A stretch of DNA of 64,000 nt from Pseudomonas sp. NFACC02 (GCF_900110765.1 NZ_FOEO01000005.1:18620-82619); one strand, 5' to 3'. Shown: positions 19,436 through 28,846, numbered from the stretch's first letter. Numbers and translations are program-made. Notes: generated from the letters alone by a model not told the origin.

Positions 19436-19969
19436 TTACTCTTTGGCATCGGTGGCTGGAACGGCGGCTTCACGGCCGAATTCCTTGCCCAGCGTTTTCA
19501 GCTTTTCGGTGTTCTGCAACACGTCCATCAACAGCTCTTCGAGCTTGTCGTTGCCGCCCATCTTGTTGCGCAGGTCGGCCAGTTTGTTGCGGACCTCCAG
19601 CAGCTTGCGCAATGGCTCGACCTGCTTGACCACGTTCTGCGGTTCGAAGTCTTCCAGGGCGTTGAAGTTGAGCTCGACGCCCAGTTGTGTGCCGTTCTTG
19701 GCCAGCGTGTTGTCGACCCGATACGCCAGACGCGGCTTGATGCCCTTGAGCACGCCGTTGAAGTTGTCACGGTCGATGAAGATAAACTTGCGGTCCTTGA
19801 GCTTTGGCAAAGGCTCCAGCGGATTGCCGGAGAAATCGCCCAGCACGCCGACGACAAAGGGCAGCTCTTTCTTTTCCTGAGCGTCGCCGATGTCCACGTC
19901 GTAGGTGATATGGACCCGAGGGGCGCGAACGCGGTCGAGTTTGTGCTGGGTACTTTCCTTCTTCGCCAT
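19436..19969 (-). CDS. tssB: TssB, small T6SS sheath protein
   Basis: The 177-aa product is TssB (VipA/ImpB). It has RVHITYDVDIGDAQEKKELP near the N-terminus, then the conserved FVVGVLGDFSGNP and KDRKFIFIDRDNFN motifs, and a C-terminal helical region. It forms the protomer of the sheath with TssC. The predicted start at 19969 has a GGAG-type Shine-Dalgarno. Confidence 0.97.
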   Translation of the reverse strand: MAKKESTQHKLDRVRAPRVHITYDVDIGDAQEKKELPFVVGVLGDFSGNPLEPLPKLKDRKFIFIDRDNFNGVLKGIKPRLAYRVDNTLAKNGTQLGVELNFNALEDFEPQNVVKQVEPLRKLLEVRNKLADLRNKMGGNDKLEELLMDVLQNTEKLKTLGKEFGREAAVPATDAKE

Positions 19970-20037
19970 CGTGATCTCCTGTGCGAGTGGCTCGCTGCAA
20001 GTCGTTTGCGTATCGGCCCGACGATGAGCCGGCCGCG

Positions 20038-20787
20038 TTACAGTCCTTCGATCGTCATCAGCAGGCGCTGACGGATCTCATCTTTCATTTCCATGATGCT
20101 GTCGTGGCCCACCAACTCCTCGAAGCTGGCGTTGCCTGCAATCTGGGTGCTGCTGCGGATGACCGAGTCATCCGGCAAGGTCGAGCGCACGGGCGAACTG
20201 ATCACGCAGAAGGGCAGGTCGCCGAAATCTTTCAACCGCTCAAAACTGACCGGGAACCGCAGCCCTTCGAACAAGCGGCCCAGCCCCGGTGCTTTGCTGA
20301 CGCAGTAAAACAGCACCAGGTAATGCACGACGAAGCGGTACAGCTCGGCGCTGCTGCGGTTCGGGTCTTTGATGACCTTGCGGAACTGCGCCAGGTCGAA
20401 TGAGTTGAAGCCCACTACCCAGCGCGTCGGGCTGGTGATTCGAATGGTCTGGCCGCTCTGTTCCAGCACCTTGTCGTATTCCAGTGGAAACAACTCGGGC
20501 GTGGTGCTGATCAGGTTCAGCGGCACTTCCAGTTCACTGACCAACTGGAACGGAGACGCCGCCCCAATTCTGTCGTACAGCGCTTTGAGTTCCTTGAAGT
20601 GATGCTGGGTTTCACGACCGCTGCTGCGTTGCGCGCCCTGCAGGTATTCGCCAAACAGGTTCTGCGGACGAATCAGCAAGGACAGCGTCGCGAGGTAGTC
20701 AGAAGCTTGCGCCTTGAGCACATCGGAAATCGCCCGAGTCTGGCTTCGCAGCTTGACCAATGCTTCTACATCAAACGTCTGAGTCAT
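20038..20787 (-). CDS. Unrecognised 249-aa protein, first gene of the T6SS operon
   Basis: I do not recognise this family by name. The protein is soluble-looking, with no signal peptide or membrane helix. It has an N-terminal helical part (VKLRSQTRAISDVLKAQASD), a central segment RITSPTRWVVGFNSFDLAQF and a helical VVHYLVLFYCVSKAPGLGRLFEGL stretch. It is 68 nt upstream of tssB, on the same strand, and has an AAGGA Shine-Dalgarno before ATG 20787. As the promoter-proximal gene it is probably a structural or assembly factor specific to this T6SS subtype; that role is inferred from position only. Confidence 0.8.
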   Translation of the reverse strand: MTQTFDVEALVKLRSQTRAISDVLKAQASDYLATLSLLIRPQNLFGEYLQGAQRSSGRETQHHFKELKALYDRIGAASPFQLVSELEVPLNLISTTPELFPLEYDKVLEQSGQTIRITSPTRWVVGFNSFDLAQFRKVIKDPNRSSAELYRFVVHYLVLFYCVSKAPGLGRLFEGLRFPVSFERLKDFGDLPFCVISSPVRSTLPDDSVIRSSTQIAGNASFEELVGHDSIMEMKDEIRQRLLMTIEGL

Positions 20788-21471
20788 CGATACATCGTCC
20801 TTGAACCCTTCACTACAACCTCCCGGAAAACGACCCGGGGAATGGGAAAGGCTACGTATTGCTCAACCGGCACACCTGTTCGGAAAGTTCGACCCCGGAC
20901 TGACAGCATCACGAAATCGCCCCGCACAATAGGTGAAAGTGGGGTGCTAGCAAATCAATATTGTCTAGCCAGTAGCGTCAGCTCAGGCACCATTTCACGT
21001 AGGAAAGTTCCTACAGACGGCAAGTTTTTCTCGTTTTTGATACACACCGCAATGATGTCTGAGTGCTATTAGTTACGATTCTGATACACATGGATTTCGC
21101 TGCAGGCCTTGTGTAACAAGGGCTTCAGCGATTTTTTGGATCCCATTATCGTGCTCGAATAAAAGATGAAAAAGGTGAACCGGTTCACCCCGTGCGTTAC
21201 GGATGAGCGTGAACTAAGGAATGAACTTGGTGTTTTTGGGGCGCGTTGGTGATGGCAACGGGGCGGAGTGCGCCATGTGATCCGTGACACATTCGTGCTC
21301 GCTCGGGGTACTGAAAACTGGGTATTCAGGGTATAACGCCGTCTGCAACACAGCGGCAGTCCAACTCATCTGCCGCCAGTTGCCAGGAGCTCAAAAGCCT
21401 CGGTTTTTGTTAAAGGGATGTTCAGCTCGCCGTGCCGGGTCGGCGGCGATGCACTGATTGTTGAGTGTCAA
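20788..21471. promoter_or_regulatory. Divergent promoter region between the T6SS operon and the M48-hscC operon
   Basis: This region of nearly 700 nt separates the first T6SS gene (minus) from the M48 peptidase gene (plus) and must contain promoters for both. I see no convincing coding frame in it. It is more AT-rich than its flanks near 20930-21180 and contains one perfect palindrome (listed separately). I looked for a sigma-54 promoter and did not find one with correct spacing. Confidence 0.6.
21174..21189. promoter_or_regulatory. Perfect 16-bp palindrome, candidate operator
   Basis: GGTGAACCGGTTCACC is a perfect inverted repeat in the intergenic region between the two divergent operons. 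It has the size and symmetry of a site for a dimeric repressor or activator. It lies about 390 nt from the T6SS operon start and about 280 nt from the M48 start. I cannot name the regulator. Confidence 0.5.
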
Positions 21472-23682
21472 ATGATGCGAAAGATGAAGCTTGTCGTTTT
21501 ATTGATCCTGTTGCCTGTGCTCCTCGGATTGTCAGGCGCTTGGGAGTTGCAACGCAGTACCGACAGCTACAACCAGTTGGTTCGGCACCAGGCAGAGCTT
21601 GCCAATATTGGTGTGCAACTTCGGGAGATGGCGAGCCAGGACAAGAATGCCTGGATCGAGATCAATGACCGCCGAGTCAGCGTGGATCTGGCTATGATTC
21701 GCTTTGGGAAGGCAGAGGACGATAACCGCCAGGTCCTTGTGCTGACGCGGGTCACGGCTGGCATTGCCTGGAGTGTCGTCATTCTGGGGTTCATGGCCGC
21801 ACTTGTAGGTTCCCTCGGACTTCTGTCCTTGGCCTGGGCCGGTTCTCGCGCCCTTGAGTCGCGTGAGCGATTGCTTCACTCCTTTACCCGGGTCAGTCGC
21901 GTCCTGCCGTTCGTTCTGAGCGGGCACATCTTTGCCATGGCTGCGGCCGTCGCTGCCATTCTGATTTACGAAGGGCTGGGACTCTGGCACGCAGGCCGAA
22001 TGTCCCCCGGCGAGTTAAAGCTGATGGCGGCCGCCTTCATCACAGGGTTGGTTTGCCTCTATTCCATCTGGGCCATGGGCAAGCAGTTAAAGGTCATGCT
22101 GCATATGTTCAAGCCCACCGCCATGGTGGTTCTCGGTCAGTCCGTGACGCCGGAGCAAGCGCCATTGCTGTGGGACTTCGTGCGCGATCTGGCGCAGCGA
22201 CTCGACGCGTTGCAGCCCGACCACATTGTGCTGGGCATGAGTGAAGGTTTTTACGTCACCTCAAGCGAAGTCAATCTGTTGCCTTGCGACGCACACCTCT
22301 CAGGGCGAACGCTGCATGTCCCAATCGTGTACCTGGGCCTGCTCGATGAAGCGCAGACACGCGCAGTGATTGGCCATGAACTGGCCCACTTCGTCGGCGC
22401 CGATACGGAATACAGCCAGCGATTTTTGCCGATCTACGACGGTATCAGCCGCAGCCTGGAAGCGATCTTTCAGACCATGCTCAGCAGCGGTTTGCTCCAG
22501 CGCACGATTCTGCGTCCAGCGCTGATGCTGGGGATGCACTTCATGGAAAGTTTTGACCACGCCGTCAATCACTGGGGCCGTGTTCGGGAACTCGCTGCCG
22601 ATGCTGCGGGTGCGCAGGTGGCCAGTAACATTGCAATCGCTTCGGCCTTATTGCGCATCTCCGCACTTGAGCCCATCTTGCAGGAGCGCCTCGGCAAGCA
22701 CGTAGGCGATGCGACCAACCCCAGGCCCGGCTATGTGATGCCAACCAATCTGCCGAGCCTCGTGCTTCACGAGCTCAGCGATCAGGTATTGACCTTGCCT
22801 GAAGAAGAACTGGCCACTCAACTAGCTCACCCCTCCGATACTCACCCTTCCAATGGTGAGCGAATCGCCTCATTGCAGGTCACGGTCGACGAGGCGGTTC
22901 GCAGCGCTATCCATCCGGTCGACGCGGTCCAGGCCTGCGCCGCGATGGACCGCTATTTCGTCGCCCCGCAACAGCTTCACGGCTGTATCACCGAGACCTT
23001 CCTGGGTCATTACGTCGCGCTCGATGCCGAAACCGTCGAGCAATTGCGTGCGTACGCCAGTAAGGTTAGCAGTGACCTGCCATTGCACGAAGGTGGGCGC
23101 GTGCGAGGGATCATCACACTCATCATCGTGGGCCTGGTTTTCCTGGCTGGGGCAGGTTTGCTGCCTTTCGCCTGGCTGTATCCGGAAGTGTTCAAAGGTC
23201 AAACATCCATGGTTTACATCATCGGTGGCGTGCTGATGGCGCTCGCGGCGATCGGTCTGCCTTACACGCTTCGCCTGGTGTTGCGGGCGGACACCACTGC
23301 CTTGCTGTTAACGCCTGACCATTTCGTTTTCGCCAACCTCAAAGCGCCTTTGCCAATCGAGCACATCAATGATTTCGGCCTGCATGTCGGCAAAGGCATC
23401 ATGCTGAATCTGTTGCTTGAAGACGATGCGCCAATGCCTGAATTGATCTCCCGCTCCTTCTTTGCGCCCGGCGCCAGACTGAATAAGAAAAGCCGCTGGG
23501 TTCAATTGCAACTCGTGCAGTTTTGCCGGGACAACAAAAAGCTCAAGATAGAAGAACTGGCAGAACTGATTGGCACTTATCTCGCCTCGTCAACTGCACG
23601 GCGCATCCTTCAAGAGCGTTTCGAACAGGCAACAGTAAATGAGTGTCCAGAGGATGACCTAAGGTCCGCTGAGGCTCGTTAA
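21472..23682 (+). CDS. Membrane-bound M48 family metallopeptidase
   Basis: This is a zinc metallopeptidase of the M48 (HtpX/Ste24-like) superfamily. The catalytic HELAH lies in VIGHELAHFVGADTEYSQ, and a downstream RELAADAAGAQ segment supplies the third ligand glutamate. Membrane segments occur at the N-terminus (LVVLLILLPVLLGLSG), around residues 95-125, 145-170 and 185-205, and again near 530-570 and 575-600, so the peptidase domain is flanked by membrane hairpins. An open frame extends up to ATG 21418, but I prefer ATG 21472 because the signal-anchor follows directly; both starts have weak Shine-Dalgarno sites. It is followed by hscC in the same direction after 39 nt. Envelope quality control is a reasonable guess; the substrate is unknown. 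Confidence 0.82.
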   Translation: MMRKMKLVVLLILLPVLLGLSGAWELQRSTDSYNQLVRHQAELANIGVQLREMASQDKNAWIEINDRRVSVDLAMIRFGKAEDDNRQVLVLTRVTAGIAWSVVILGFMAALVGSLGLLSLAWAGSRALESRERLLHSFTRVSRVLPFVLSGHIFAMAAAVAAILIYEGLGLWHAGRMSPGELKLMAAAFITGLVCLYSIWAMGKQLKVMLHMFKPTAMVVLGQSVTPEQAPLLWDFVRDLAQRLDALQPDHIVLGMSEGFYVTSSEVNLLPCDAHLSGRTLHVPIVYLGLLDEAQTRAVIGHELAHFVGADTEYSQRFLPIYDGISRSLEAIFQTMLSSGLLQRTILRPALMLGMHFMESFDHAVNHWGRVRELAADAAGAQVASNIAIASALLRISALEPILQERLGKHVGDATNPRPGYVMPTNLPSLVLHELSDQVLTLPEEELATQLAHPSDTHPSNGERIASLQVTVDEAVRSAIHPVDAVQACAAMDRYFVAPQQLHGCITETFLGHYVALDAETVEQLRAYASKVSSDLPLHEGGRVRGIITLIIVGLVFLAGAGLLPFAWLYPEVFKGQTSMVYIIGGVLMALAAIGLPYTLRLVLRADTTALLLTPDHFVFANLKAPLPIEHINDFGLHVGKGIMLNLLLEDDAPMPELISRSFFAPGARLNKKSRWVQLQLVQFCRDNKKLKIEELAELIGTYLASSTARRILQERFEQATVNECPEDDLRSAEAR

Positions 23683-23721
23683 TATCTGCGGCTCTTGCGT
23701 CGCAAAGAAAAGGATACGTTG

Positions 23722-25419
23722 ATGATCATAGGGATTGACCTTGGGACCACCAACAGTTTGGTCGCCGTCTGGGATAACGACGCCAGTGTTTTGGTGCCCA
23801 ACGCGTTGGGCCAATTGCTGACCCCTTCTGTCGTAGGGTTGGACGACCAGGGGCGGATTCTCGTAGGCCAGGCCGCGCGTGAGCGCCTGCATACGCATCC
23901 GACCATGACCACGGCGCTATTCAAACGCCACATGGGCAGTGCTCACACCGTGCAATTAGGTCCGAGATCATTGCGCCCGGAAGAGCTTTCGGCATTGGTG
24001 CTCAGGAGTCTCAAGGAAGATGTCGAACGTGCCTATGGCAAACCGGTGAATGAGGCGGTGATCAGCGTCCCTGCTTATTTCAGTGATGCACAGCGCCATG
24101 CCACCCGCATTGCGGGCGAGTTGGCCGGACTGAAAGTCGACAAGCTGATTAACGAACCTACCGCCGCGGCGCTAGCCTATGGATTGCCTCAGCAGAATAA
24201 GGAAACCTCATTCCTGGTCTTCGATCTGGGCGGCGGAACTTTTGACGTCTCTATCCTTGAGCTGTTCGAGGGTGTCATGGAGGTACGGGCCAGCGCTGGC
24301 GACAATTACCTTGGCGGTGAAGATTTCGATCAGTTGCTGGCTGAGCGGTTTATTCAGACACAGCGTGGGCAGCCTGGGTTTCCGGAAGCGCAATCGATAG
24401 CCCAACCCCTACGCCGAGAAGCTGAGCGAGTGCGCCAGGCGTTAGGAAATGAAAGCTGGGCTGAGTTCGTTTTGCTTGCAGATGGACAGCAGTGGAAACA
24501 TGTTTTCACCCAAGATGATGTGGCCACATTGTTTGCGCCATTGCTTGAGCGACTGCGCAACCCTATCGAGCGTGCGCTGCGAGATGCCCGGATTCGAGTC
24601 AATGAGCTCGATGAGGTCCTTCTGGTGGGTGGTACCACACGCATGCCCTTGGTACGCAAACTGGCCGCTGGGCTCTTCGGTCGTTTCCCTTCAATTCATG
24701 TCAACCCTGACGAAGCCGTTGCTCACGGTGCAGCCATTCAGGCGGCGCTGAAGTCCCGCAGTGCTGCATTAGAGGAGGTTGTTCTGACCGACGTATGTTC
24801 CTATACCTTGGGGATCGAAACCGCGCAATTCGTAGGGCAAATCCATGAAGGCGGGCATTATCTGCCAATCATTGAGCGCAACAGTACAGTTCCGGTAAGT
24901 CGGGTTAAAACCGTCTGCACCGTTGACGAGTCGCAGGAACGCGTACTGGTCAAAATTTATCAGGGTGAAAGCCGCCTGGTTCGGGACAACATCGCTCTGG
25001 GGGAACTGGAGATCCCGGTACCGCCCAACACGGGCGGGGTCGTGGATCTGGATGTGCGATTTACCTACGACAATAACGGCATCCTGGAATGCCAAGTCAG
25101 CATCCCCGCCACTGGAGAGCAGCATGCATTGGTCATCCAGAACAATCCTGGGGTGCTGAGCAATGATGAGATTGCCGAGCGCCTCCAAGCGCTGGCAGCG
25201 CTCAAGGTGCATCCGCGCGATCAGCAAATCAATACGCTGCTGGTAGCCCGTCTGGAACGCCTTTATCAGGAAAGCCTGGGCGACCGCCGAGAGCAGATCG
25301 ATCATTGGGCAAGCCGCTTTCAGCAAGCGCTTGCCACCCAGGATGAACGGATAATCCGTCAAACCCGCCATGAGCTGAATGAGCGTATCGCCTTGCTCGA
25401 AAAGGGGAGTGGACACTGA
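23722..25419 (+). CDS. hscC: HscC-type Hsp70 chaperone
   Basis: The 565-aa product is an Hsp70 close to Escherichia coli HscC rather than DnaK. It has GIDLGTTNSLVAVW at the N-terminus, ISVPAYFSDAQR, INEPTAAALAYG, the phosphate-2 motif FDLGGGTFDVSIL and VLLVGGTTRMPLV, then a shorter substrate-binding part and small lid, with no DnaK-like C-terminal tail. I chose ATG 23722 over the longer frame start because AGGA lies 7 nt upstream and the protein then begins MIIGIDLG, as Hsp70s do. The next gene starts 3 nt after the stop and encodes a J-like protein, the expected partner. This matches the E. coli pairing of HscC with membrane J proteins DjlB/DjlC. Confidence 0.92.
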   Translation: MIIGIDLGTTNSLVAVWDNDASVLVPNALGQLLTPSVVGLDDQGRILVGQAARERLHTHPTMTTALFKRHMGSAHTVQLGPRSLRPEELSALVLRSLKEDVERAYGKPVNEAVISVPAYFSDAQRHATRIAGELAGLKVDKLINEPTAAALAYGLPQQNKETSFLVFDLGGGTFDVSILELFEGVMEVRASAGDNYLGGEDFDQLLAERFIQTQRGQPGFPEAQSIAQPLRREAERVRQALGNESWAEFVLLADGQQWKHVFTQDDVATLFAPLLERLRNPIERALRDARIRVNELDEVLLVGGTTRMPLVRKLAAGLFGRFPSIHVNPDEAVAHGAAIQAALKSRSAALEEVVLTDVCSYTLGIETAQFVGQIHEGGHYLPIIERNSTVPVSRVKTVCTVDESQERVLVKIYQGESRLVRDNIALGELEIPVPPNTGGVVDLDVRFTYDNNGILECQVSIPATGEQHALVIQNNPGVLSNDEIAERLQALAALKVHPRDQQINTLLVARLERLYQESLGDRREQIDHWASRFQQALATQDERIIRQTRHELNERIALLEKGSGH

Positions 25420-25422
25420 CCC

Positions 25423-27021
25423 ATGGAATCTACTTTCGATTGCTGGAAGGTTCTTGATCTCCCTGGTCGATCCGACGAGCGCAGCGTCAAACGGCAATAC
25501 GCCAAGCTGCTCAAGGTCAGCCGTCCTGATGAGGATCCGGTGGGCTTCCAGCACCTGCGTGAAGCTTACGAACAAGCGCTGCAGATTTTGCGCGAACACG
25601 ACGAACCAGATGCACTCGCCTGCACCCATCCCGCGAACCTGCCGCCCATTGGGCAAAACAGGCCAGGCTCAATCTCGAAAATCACGCCCTCCATGTATGA
25701 GCGTGCCGTTGAGCTGTTGTCCGGACTCGATGACTCAGCGATTGATCGATGCTGGACCGAAGCCTTGGCCACAGGATGTGCCGCCGAGCTCGAAAGGCTG
25801 CTGTTCAAGCGTTGCGTGAATGAGCCGAACGCAAATGCGGCCTTATTGGAATGGGGGCTCGAGCAGCGTCAATGGTTGACACCCTGGCAACAAATCGCCT
25901 TTCCTGAGTCTGAGCAACAACGCCTCGTCTTTAAGATCACGACAGCCCTTTATCGGGAACTTGATAAAAGGATGGCAGGGGGCGAGGAAGATGAATTCTT
26001 CAGCTGCCTGCAGCACAGTGTCCGACAAGCGTGGCTCGCGGATTTGGCACGTCGCCAGGCACTGCAAGTGCATGTACTGAGCCTGTTCCTTGAGACCGAA
26101 GACTGGTCACCGCTGTTGTTCCAGCAAGTGTGTCAGCTGTTTGGTTGGGATATCGATGGGGGAGTGGTGCCTATTGCCGACCAGCAGTGGCACGCGTTAC
26201 GCAGCCGTAGCGAGCACCGTGCCTGGTTCAACGAGCTGCACGCCCTGGCGGAGCAGCATCAGCAATCTCCAAGTCCGCGAGCCAATGCTGCGGCGCTGTT
26301 CTTGCTCACGTCCCGGCCGGACCTGCAACGGGAACTGGCCGAAGGCTTCACAGAGCCTGACTGGCAGGCCTGCGAACAGCTGTCAGAAACCTTTGCCTCT
26401 CGTTTTCCTGACTTACTGGGCTTGTTTCCCAACCACAATCCCTGGTTCTGGCAGACGTTGATCGTCCCAAAGGCTTCACCCTATGGAGTGAAGCGCGCCG
26501 CATGTGCGTTGACCATCGGTCTTGCCCTCCATAATCTGGCCGATTATGACCTCCTGTTCGTTCTGTTCATGCTGCCGTTGTACGCGCTGGGCGGGCTGCT
26601 TGGGGCACAATTCGGCAAATGGCTGTCTACCCATTGGGTCTCATTGGCAGCGACGATGTATGACCTTGATCTGACTATCAGCAAGTGGTGCGCGCGGCAC
26701 AGACTGACCTCGGATCGCCGCTATCTGGTGATACGCAGCAGCGGCCCTCTGCTAATGCTGGGCTGTGTATTCTGGAAATGGCTTGGTGCGTTAGGCCTCG
26801 CTACCTATGTGATTGTCGGAGTGATCGGTGCACTGCAATCGGCCAGTGCAAGGCCGGCAGACCGGGACTACCGCTGGCGAAAACCATTGCAGGCAATCTA
26901 TCGGATTGCGGGACTCAGCCGACTTCAATGGTTATTCTGCGTGTCGATGATATTTTTCATCGGATATATACAACTTCATATGCCAGGCACCTTACTCACT
27001 CAACCTTGGCTGTCTCAGTAA
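25423..27021 (+). CDS. Membrane J-like protein (DjlB/DjlC type) with RPD instead of HPD
   Basis: The 532-aa product has an N-terminal J-like domain (about 1-57: CWKVLDLPGRSDERSVKRQY, then SRPDEDPVGFQHLREAYEQA). The canonical HPD loop is RPD at residues 34-36. A long helical middle region follows, and three hydrophobic stretches occur near 350-400, 445-475 and 500-525, so the C-terminus is in the inner membrane. J domains stimulate ATP hydrolysis by an Hsp70 partner, here surely the HscC encoded 3 nt upstream. Loss of the histidine would abolish activity on DnaK; whether HscC tolerates arginine is not shown here. A GGAG lies just before the ATG. Confidence 0.85.
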   Translation: MESTFDCWKVLDLPGRSDERSVKRQYAKLLKVSRPDEDPVGFQHLREAYEQALQILREHDEPDALACTHPANLPPIGQNRPGSISKITPSMYERAVELLSGLDDSAIDRCWTEALATGCAAELERLLFKRCVNEPNANAALLEWGLEQRQWLTPWQQIAFPESEQQRLVFKITTALYRELDKRMAGGEEDEFFSCLQHSVRQAWLADLARRQALQVHVLSLFLETEDWSPLLFQQVCQLFGWDIDGGVVPIADQQWHALRSRSEHRAWFNELHALAEQHQQSPSPRANAAALFLLTSRPDLQRELAEGFTEPDWQACEQLSETFASRFPDLLGLFPNHNPWFWQTLIVPKASPYGVKRAACALTIGLALHNLADYDLLFVLFMLPLYALGGLLGAQFGKWLSTHWVSLAATMYDLDLTISKWCARHRLTSDRRYLVIRSSGPLLMLGCVFWKWLGALGLATYVIVGVIGALQSASARPADRDYRWRKPLQAIYRIAGLSRLQWLFCVSMIFFIGYIQLHMPGTLLTQPWLSQ

Positions 27022-27207
27022 AGTCGCATGTCTTTTTTGGCTCAGAAACCTTTGGTAGTAGATGGGGCCGCCGAGTTATCTCAGATATTCGAGAGGCCTT
27101 TCTGGTGGTCGCCCGTCAGGGAGTTGAGTTCTCAGTCCGTGTGCAATTAGATCCCGGATGTGGTCTGCGACGTACGACAATGGATTCTGATCGCTCATCG
27201 GTGAAGA

Positions 27208-27468
27208 TCAGCGACAGGTCTCCGGGCCGAAGGTTATCTCGGTGATAGGCTCGGCCTGGGTGCTGGAGTAGCTGTACGTGATCGTGTTCCCGAGCTCAAG
27301 CAAGAACAGATAGGCCGTCTGGCTGCACAGCGCTTTCTGGATCTGCTGAGTCAGGTAGCTTTCGTAGTACACCCGCTCGCCAGAGGGGCTGGGCCATATT
27401 GACATCCCTTGTCGGTGTTTTAGTTGGATTTCGCTGACGTAGTTATCCTGAGACCTGACTTCACGCAT
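27208..27468 (-). CDS. Small hypothetical protein, possibly a gene fragment
   Basis: The frame gives 86 aa with plausible coding character, including SPSGERVYYESYLTQQIQ and ITEITFGPETCR. It is not recognised. The same frame is open for a few codons upstream of the listed ATG (ETPALKW) before a stop, and no Shine-Dalgarno is evident, so it may be the 3' end of a broken gene. A shorter degenerate copy lies about 450 bp away on the same strand (27656-27771), which supports this having once been a real gene. Confidence 0.45.
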   Translation of the reverse strand: MREVRSQDNYVSEIQLKHRQGMSIWPSPSGERVYYESYLTQQIQKALCSQTAYLFLLELGNTITYSYSSTQAEPITEITFGPETCR

Positions 27469-27655
27469 CCATTTCAGAGCTGGCGTTTCGCGCCCTCAGT
27501 CAGAGACCCCATACGTCTTCGCTTTCGTTCCCGGCGCGCAGCAACGGGGAAAGGCGAGTCATGATTGCGCTTATCGGAATGTTATTTGCCGTCTTTTAGT
27601 TCCTGATCCTATTAGTTCAAAGCCATATGATCGCGATGGATCACCGGCTACATTT

Positions 27656-27771
27656 TTCGGCAAGTCTCTGGTCCGAAGGTGACTTCAGTAATTGAGTCTG
27701 CCTGGCTGCATGGCGCCTTCTCGATCAGCTGAGTCGGATAACTCTAACAGCACACCCGCTCACCTAGACGA
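27656..27771 (-). pseudogene. Degenerate copy of the 27208-27468 gene
   Basis: Read on the minus strand, this stretch matches the 3' half of the neighbouring small gene: GAGCGGGTGTNCT, then a CTCAGCNGATC segment, and the terminal GAAGTCACCTTCGGACCAGA in place of GAGATAACCTTCGGCCCGGA. About 60 nt are deleted in the middle and stops interrupt the frame. It is a decayed tandem duplicate. Confidence 0.6.
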
Positions 27772-28342
27772 GTTTCCTAGCTTGTAGCATGATTTTGTAC
27801 AGCGCGTCGTAGATGACGCAGTGCGGACGCGCAGCTCTGCGGTCGACGGTGATAGCAATCGCTTTTCCGCGCGTGGTAGAGGGGCATGGCGTAACAAAAT
27901 GACTATTCTAGGAGACTTGTGCGCTCGGTCAATCCAAGCCGAGTGTTCCACTATCCACAAAACAGCAGCGATTGATACCGCATGGCATAGTCAAACGTAG
28001 CTACCTAGTGATATCAGTACAGGTTCTCCCCGGCTTGATAAAAATCTCCAAGCTTATGGCCTCTGATCGAAGGGTTTGGTGAATTACCCTGCCTACACTT
28101 TGACGAGTTTCCGCAAGCACTAAGCTCGGTCGGCGACATTTTTTTCAATAACTCTTTCCATTCCGCTGCCTTAAAAAGCCAGGGCGACGGGCTCTCTAAA
28201 ATTTATTTCAAGCTTAGCCAGTAACGGTGCTCTTCTTTATCATCACCTCGCTAGCGGTTTATCATTTTTTCGGCGGAACTGTTAGAACAGTTGATCAGGC
28301 GTCGATTTTACGGCGTGACTAAACAGGCAAACTGCAAGTAAT
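27772..28342. other. Gene-poor, AT-rich stretch
   Basis: About 570 nt with no supportable gene on either strand. The base composition is lower in GC than the T6SS core. It lies between the decayed small-gene repeat and the end of the SUKH immunity gene, and looks like island filler left by past insertions and deletions. Confidence 0.5.
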
Positions 28343-28846
28343 TTAAAAGTCTAAATCGATGCTAGTTATTTTTTTGCTTTTTGCCAACGCTTCCATGTCA
28401 GTTGACTCGTCGGCACCAAGCTCTTTAAAAAAAGCATCCAGACTAGGAGCCAGTAAGAATGTATCGATTTCACCATCGGCTGCATCATGCACCCAGTAGT
28501 AAACCTCGCCCGTCAAGCAGCTGATACAGAATTGATCGCCTGTTGGCGATTCGCCGAAGGTATAAGTGTTTTTAGGTATTCTTCCTGAATACATCTCGTT
28601 ACGATAGTATATATTATTGTCGTCAGGGGCTTCTCCGTAAATAATATCAAGATTATAAATGTTCAAACCTCTTCGTATTTTTGCGCCTCGAGTAAATGTA
28701 ATTCCTTCTACAAAGTCGCTTCCCAAATCAATTAAAATTTTATTTAGGGTGCAGCCTGCAGGGAGGGATTTTTGATTCGCGCGCGGTGTTGACGCGGTGC
28801 GTTGGGCCCCTAACTTATCAATTATGCTTTTACTGATTTCTTTCAT
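28343..28846 (-). CDS. SMI1/KNR4 (SUKH) family immunity protein for the DUF6861-HNH toxin
   Basis: The 167-aa product fits the SUKH superfamily: a central YTFGESPTGDQFCISCLTGE segment followed by VYYWVHDAADGEIDTFLLAP and a helical end (SLDAFFKELGADE). SUKH proteins neutralise nuclease toxins in polymorphic toxin systems. The gene is translationally coupled to the toxin gene (4-bp ATGA overlap), the classic toxin-immunity layout. It is AT-rich relative to the toxin's N-terminal part. Confidence 0.85.
   Translation of the reverse strand: MKEISKSIIDKLGAQRTASTPRANQKSLPAGCTLNKILIDLGSDFVEGITFTRGAKIRRGLNIYNLDIIYGEAPDDNNIYYRNEMYSGRIPKNTYTFGESPTGDQFCISCLTGEVYYWVHDAADGEIDTFLLAPSLDAFFKELGADESTDMEALAKSKKITSIDLDF

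Noticed and set aside
21069..21290. 73-aa minus-strand frame in the divergent intergenic region
   Set aside because: No ribosome-binding site, no recognisable features and it spans the palindrome; not convincing as a gene.
20788..21471. Possible sigma-54 promoters (TGGC...TTGC type) upstream of the T6SS operon
   Set aside because: A TGGCTAG...TTTGC on the minus strand has about 18 nt between GG and GC instead of the needed 10, so it does not fit the consensus.
27760..27960. 66-aa minus-strand frame in the AT-rich gap
   Set aside because: No ribosome-binding site and random-looking composition; it starts inside the decayed repeat.
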